Part shown: positions 45,734-48,286 of the stretch, piece by piece
Position numbering within the stretch: position 1 is the first letter of the stretch
How the letters are laid out: every line of letters begins with the position of its first letter
NCBI GenBank assembly: GCA_022820365.1
Contig: JAJEFO010000095.1
Coordinates: 1-48,286 of the forward strand
From: Silicimonas sp.
GTDB lineage: Bacteria; Pseudomonadota; Alphaproteobacteria; Rhodobacterales; Rhodobacteraceae
Direction: 5' to 3'
DNA: 48,286 bases
Notes under the pieces: model-generated
Database searches by the model: none
Told to the model about the DNA's origin: nothing
Seen by the model: only the letters and a program-made list of their open reading frames with translations
Translations under genes and position numbers: made by a program

Positions 45734-46356
45734 GCCAGGCCCTCCAAGTCGATCTCGCCGACCTCGCGCCGCGTGTCGAGCTGCACCCAGGCATATGCGG
45801 CAGTGGCCGAGACGCCGCGATGACCCAGGTAGTCGCCCACCTCCTTCATCGACAGGCCGTGGTCGAAGAGATGCTGGGCCATGCCGTGCCTGAGCGCATG
45901 GGGGCCGCGACGCTTTCCGGAAATCCCGATGCGACGGGCGCGACTTCTGACGACATGGCCGATCGCGTCCCTGGTCATCGACCGGATCGGGGCGTTCAGC
46001 GTCAGGAACAGTTCTCTTTCCGGGCGTTTCGGACGAACCTCGCGGGTGTAGCGCAAGACCGTCTGCCCGACACCGCGCGACAGGGGATAGTTATGGATGT
46101 GGCCCAGCTTCGGGCGGCGCACCTGCAATCGCTCCTCTGTCCAGTCCAGGTCGTCGAGCCCGAGGCCGGCGACTTCGCCGGCGCGCAGGCAGTAGGCGAT
46201 CAGCAGCATGAGAATGGCCCGGTCACGTACGTCAATGGGCCGGTCGCCTTCCGTGGTTGCAAGCAGGCGCACGACCTCGTCCCTGTCCAGTCCCTTCGAG
46301 ATCGTCTCGCCGGGGTGGAAGCGTGGTGGTATGATGCCATCGGCAAGCCCCGCCAT
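45730..46356 (-). CDS. Tyrosine recombinase, catalytic domain intact, N-terminus damaged
   Basis: 208 residues from the ATG at 46356. All catalytic residues are visible: Arg58 (LRAGEVAGL), Lys83, His153 and Arg156 (HALRH), His179 (YLGHRG) and Tyr188. In-frame codons upstream of 46356 (to about 46436) still read RNYAQRLRTFFRFSEDQGWC, the end of a core-binding domain, before a TGA; a neighbouring frame around 46420-46480 reads LEGSGLTEASLAS, which looks like the preceding part, so a frameshift is likely. Without the core-binding domain it is probably not a working recombinase. The ATGA overlap with a second recombinase is as in paired or triple recombinase elements. Confidence 0.7.
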   Translation of the reverse strand: MAGLADGIIPPRFHPGETISKGLDRDEVVRLLATTEGDRPIDVRDRAILMLLIAYCLRAGEVAGLGLDDLDWTEERLQVRRPKLGHIHNYPLSRGVGQTVLRYTREVRPKRPERELFLTLNAPIRSMTRDAIGHVVRSRARRIGISGKRRGPHALRHGMAQHLFDHGLSMKEVGDYLGHRGVSATAAYAWVQLDTRREVGEIDLEGLA

Positions 46357-46436
46357 GCACCAGCCCTGGTCTTCGGAAAAGCGAAAGAAGGTCCGCAGGC
46401 GTTGCGCGTAGTTCCTGATTGTAATGTTGCGGAGAG

Positions 46437-46869
46437 GCCAGCGATGCCTCTGTCAAACCTGAACCTTCCAAGTCACCGCAACATAAGAACGACCGCAACA
46501 TGTCGCACGCAAAGCGCAATTTACTCCACCCCGGCGGATCAGGTTTGCCGACGGGATCCTTCACGTCCGCAAAGAGGTCCTGTCTCGAGGCGAACGGGCC
46601 CGGCGCGAGCGAGGATGCCTAATGCGAACCTGAGCTTTGAGAGGCCGGGAAGGGCGATCATCGGCGTTTCCCGAAGTTCTTGGCGAATCGCGTCGCTGGC
46701 GCGGGGGGCTTCTTTCGCGTCGAGGAGTCGTGGGACGTTTCGCAGTCCCGTGCTTCATGCCTGCCGCCAGATCGTTGCTCACCGGCAGGGACTTATGCAG
46801 CCGCGCAAACGCCAAGTGAAGTCGCTTCAAGCGCGGCAGCCCTGGGACCCCCGATCGACGACCCCGGCA
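46437..46869. other. Junction region between recombinase remnant and truncated GNAT gene
   Basis: Contains the frameshifted front part of the recombinase core-binding domain at about 46420-46480 (minus strand) and otherwise no recognisable gene on either strand. Homology to the intact GNAT gene of the other module stops at about 46870, so the rearrangement junction lies here. No clear insertion-sequence ends were spotted. Confidence 0.4.
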
Positions 46870-47021
46870 GGCGCCGGAACGTCCTCCGTCGTGGCAGGCC
46901 GGAGGACGGCGCCTGCAGGCATGTCACGGACCGGGCGGTCCAGGCAGCTTTCGGCGACATCGCGCAGCCTGTCCGTCCCCACCAGACTACCCGGGCGTGC
47001 CGGTAAGGGGGTCACGGTCAT
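46827..47021 (-). pseudogene. Truncated GNAT gene, paralogue of the one at 37987-38736
   Basis: The ATG at 47021 overlaps the stop of the binding-protein gene as ATGA, exactly as in the intact module. The first residues MTVTPLPARPGSLVG and RLRDVAESCLDRP match MTANPLPAGPGSSAG and RLRDVANSCLDEL of the intact protein; similarity continues to TEDVPA and then stops, and the frame ends after 64 codons. The acetyl-CoA-binding motifs are missing, so this copy cannot be functional. Confidence 0.75.
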
Positions 47022-48040
47022 TGTCCGATGATTTCCGCGTAGTCTAGAAGCGAAAGATCGGGCAGGATTCCGAGGGATTGCGCGACATCCGCCCGGATCT
47101 GGTACGAGAATTCCTGCATCACCTCGACGGGAATGTCCGACACGGCTTCCTCCCCGCAAAGTATTTTCTCCGCTTTCCGGGCCGTGAAGCGCCCGACCTT
47201 GCGGTAGGGCGCCACCAGCCCGTACACCGCATCCGACGCGGCGAGCATCCGCTCGGTCGAGGCGAAGGACGGGAGCCGCCTCTCGTTCGCAAGGCCGGTT
47301 ATGTACTTCGCGTGCTCGCCGATGAAGCTGTCAGGTCCAAGATAGAGGAACTGCGGCCCGCCGTCGGCGGCCTGGTCGATCAGTGCCGGAAGGGCTTCCC
47401 GGCTGGGATTGCCCTCGGAATCCAGAGGCACCGGAAGCGCGTCTACCCGAATGCCCAGACGGTCCCCTAGGGAAACGAGCTGCTCGACGGCCAGCACCGA
47501 ATTCGACTCCGTGGGTGTGTAGATGACCGCGATGCGGTCCACCGGCATGTAGGCCGTCATCGCGCTGACCTGCGTTTCCACCGGCACGATGTGACTGACG
47601 CCGGTCACGTTCCGGCCCGTCGGGCCGAACTCCTTGATGATGCGGGAGCGAACGGGCTGCGACACCATCGTGAACAGGACCGGTCGGTCGAGGATCATGG
47701 GCGGATGGTCGTCCGGACCTTCCGCCAGCTCGGGGTCCCGTCCGGCAATGCCGAGCGTGACCGAAGTGCCCCAAGTGTACACGAGATCGGGCTCGACGCG
47801 CCGGATCTCCTCGATGACGGACGGGAGCCTGCTCACGTCGCGGTCAAGGGACCGGATCGTGATGTCGATCGGACAGTCGGCTTCGTCGAAATGCGCGCGA
47901 AGGCCCTCCTCGACCTCGGTTTCGCCGCGCCACAGGACCATGAACACGGACTTGCCCGCCGCGTCCGCGCGCAGGCGTCCGGGCATCGAACCGGCCGCTC
48001 CGAAGGCCAGCGACCCGGCAAGCAGTTCACGTCTCGAATA
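46870..48040 (-). repeat. Direct-repeat copy of the binding-protein/GNAT module
   Basis: This stretch resembles 38585-39765 closely in both DNA and protein, on the same strand and about 8.3 kb apart, enclosing the front of the partner-switching operon, amtB and the recombinase remnants. By eye the DNA identity is high, with most differences at third codon positions, and it ends abruptly within the GNAT gene. Confidence 0.7.
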
Positions 48041-48049
48041 GCAGGTCAT
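47018..48049 (-). CDS. Second PF04392-like substrate-binding protein, Tat-like leader
   Basis: 343 residues, ATG at 48049 with AAGGAG about 9 bases upstream. The leader YSRRELLAGSLAFGAAG again has a twin-arginine motif. By eye it is about 85% identical to the protein at 38733-39773, including the stretches around VLWRGETEVEEG, VYTWGTSVTLGIAG and LYLGPDSF. In contrast to that copy, its upstream neighbour is a family-5 binding protein (ATGA overlap) rather than the sensor-MFS fusion, and its downstream GNAT gene is truncated. Both copies look intact, so both may be functional with related ligands. Confidence 0.85.
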   Translation of the reverse strand: MTCYSRRELLAGSLAFGAAGSMPGRLRADAAGKSVFMVLWRGETEVEEGLRAHFDEADCPIDITIRSLDRDVSRLPSVIEEIRRVEPDLVYTWGTSVTLGIAGRDPELAEGPDDHPPMILDRPVLFTMVSQPVRSRIIKEFGPTGRNVTGVSHIVPVETQVSAMTAYMPVDRIAVIYTPTESNSVLAVEQLVSLGDRLGIRVDALPVPLDSEGNPSREALPALIDQAADGGPQFLYLGPDSFIGEHAKYITGLANERRLPSFASTERMLAASDAVYGLVAPYRKVGRFTARKAEKILCGEEAVSDIPVEVMQEFSYQIRADVAQSLGILPDLSLLDYAEIIGQ

Positions 48050-48286
48050 GATTCGCGTCTCCTTCTTTCTGGTCCCCAGAAGCCGGATGCCAGATTGACG
48101 CGCAGGTCACCGGCGGCACGGCTGCCGGATCCGCCCAGGCGCCAATCAAGGCTGAAATACTTGAACTTGGCCGTGTCGTCGGATGCCGCGATGGTCCGGA
48201 TGCTCGATTTCATGCCCCAGTTGAGCACCTGGTGGTGGATCGGGACATAGATCTGCTCGTCCTGAACCGCCCGCCATATCTCGGCG
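48046..48286 (-). CDS. C-terminal end of a family-5 ABC substrate-binding protein, partial
   Basis: The last 79 or so codons of a gene that enters from beyond the right edge. The segment AEIWRAVQDEQIYVPIHHQV and LNWGMKSSIRTIAASDD resembles the C-terminal helix region of oligopeptide/nickel-type binding proteins (YIPLHQQVLxWAMK). Its TGA overlaps the ATG of the next binding-protein gene, so the two are co-translated. It is distinct from the binding protein at 31630-33363. Confidence 0.7.
   Translation of the reverse strand, partial: AEIWRAVQDEQIYVPIHHQVLNWGMKSSIRTIAASDDTAKFKYFSLDWRLGGSGSRAAGDLRVNLASGFWGPERRRRES

Noticed and set aside
1-48286. tRNA genes, rRNA or CRISPR arrays
   Set aside because: No T-arm/anticodon-arm combinations folding into a cloverleaf and no regularly spaced repeats were seen.

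Overview
The window looks like a GC-rich alphaproteobacterial chromosome segment, most like Rhodobacterales or a close relative. The grounds are family recognition only: an M23 peptidase with a DUF5930-type N-terminus directly followed by a bactofilin, glnE, a large AsmA/YhdP-like protein, queA and lpdA, plus TRAP and oligopeptide-type ABC uptake systems. No tRNA, rRNA or CRISPR array was recognised.

Region 1 (1-18270) is mostly housekeeping: the C-terminal part of an S-adenosylhomocysteinase-like protein, lpdA, a DUF924 protein, an MFS transporter, queA, a YhdP/AsmA-like envelope protein, M23 peptidase plus bactofilin, and glnE. It has been invaded: an integrase N-terminal fragment follows the lpdA stop, and a transposase-like remnant plus a Fic gene with a substituted catalytic His sit between the YhdP-like gene and the M23 gene.

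Region 2 (18309-23437) holds a TRAP transporter operon (dctP-dctQ-dctM, minus strand) and a divergent Fic gene with an intact catalytic motif.

Region 3 (23764-36009) is a coherent uptake and catabolic locus. An AraC-family regulator diverges from a minus-strand series: PhyH-type dioxygenase, metallo-beta-lactamase-fold protein, family-5 binding protein, second PhyH dioxygenase, two permeases, a fused double ATPase, and a GH38 alpha-mannosidase without signal peptide. The inferred job is import of a mannoside-like or otherwise modified glycoside, oxidative trimming by the dioxygenases and cytoplasmic cleavage. A tandem 21-bp direct repeat lies in the regulator/operon gap, and strong hairpins flank the binding-protein gene.

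Region 4 (36037-43512) is the most unusual part: a seven-gene, tightly packed minus-strand operon encoding a STAS protein, a HATPase (RsbW-type), a membrane sensor, a sensor-HAMP-MFS fusion, an orphan PF04392-type substrate-binding protein with a Tat-like leader, a GNAT acetyltransferase and a membrane sensor with a SpoIIE/PP2C phosphatase. It has all the parts of a partner-switching system, but no sigma factor, and is wired to a transporter-like protein and a binding protein.

Region 5 (43726-48286) has amtB divergent from that operon, then decayed tyrosine recombinases, then a second, very similar copy of the binding-protein/GNAT pair. In this copy the GNAT gene is cut after about 45 codons, and the pair is coupled to the tail of a family-5 binding protein that runs off the window. 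The duplicated module forms a direct repeat about 8.3 kb apart.
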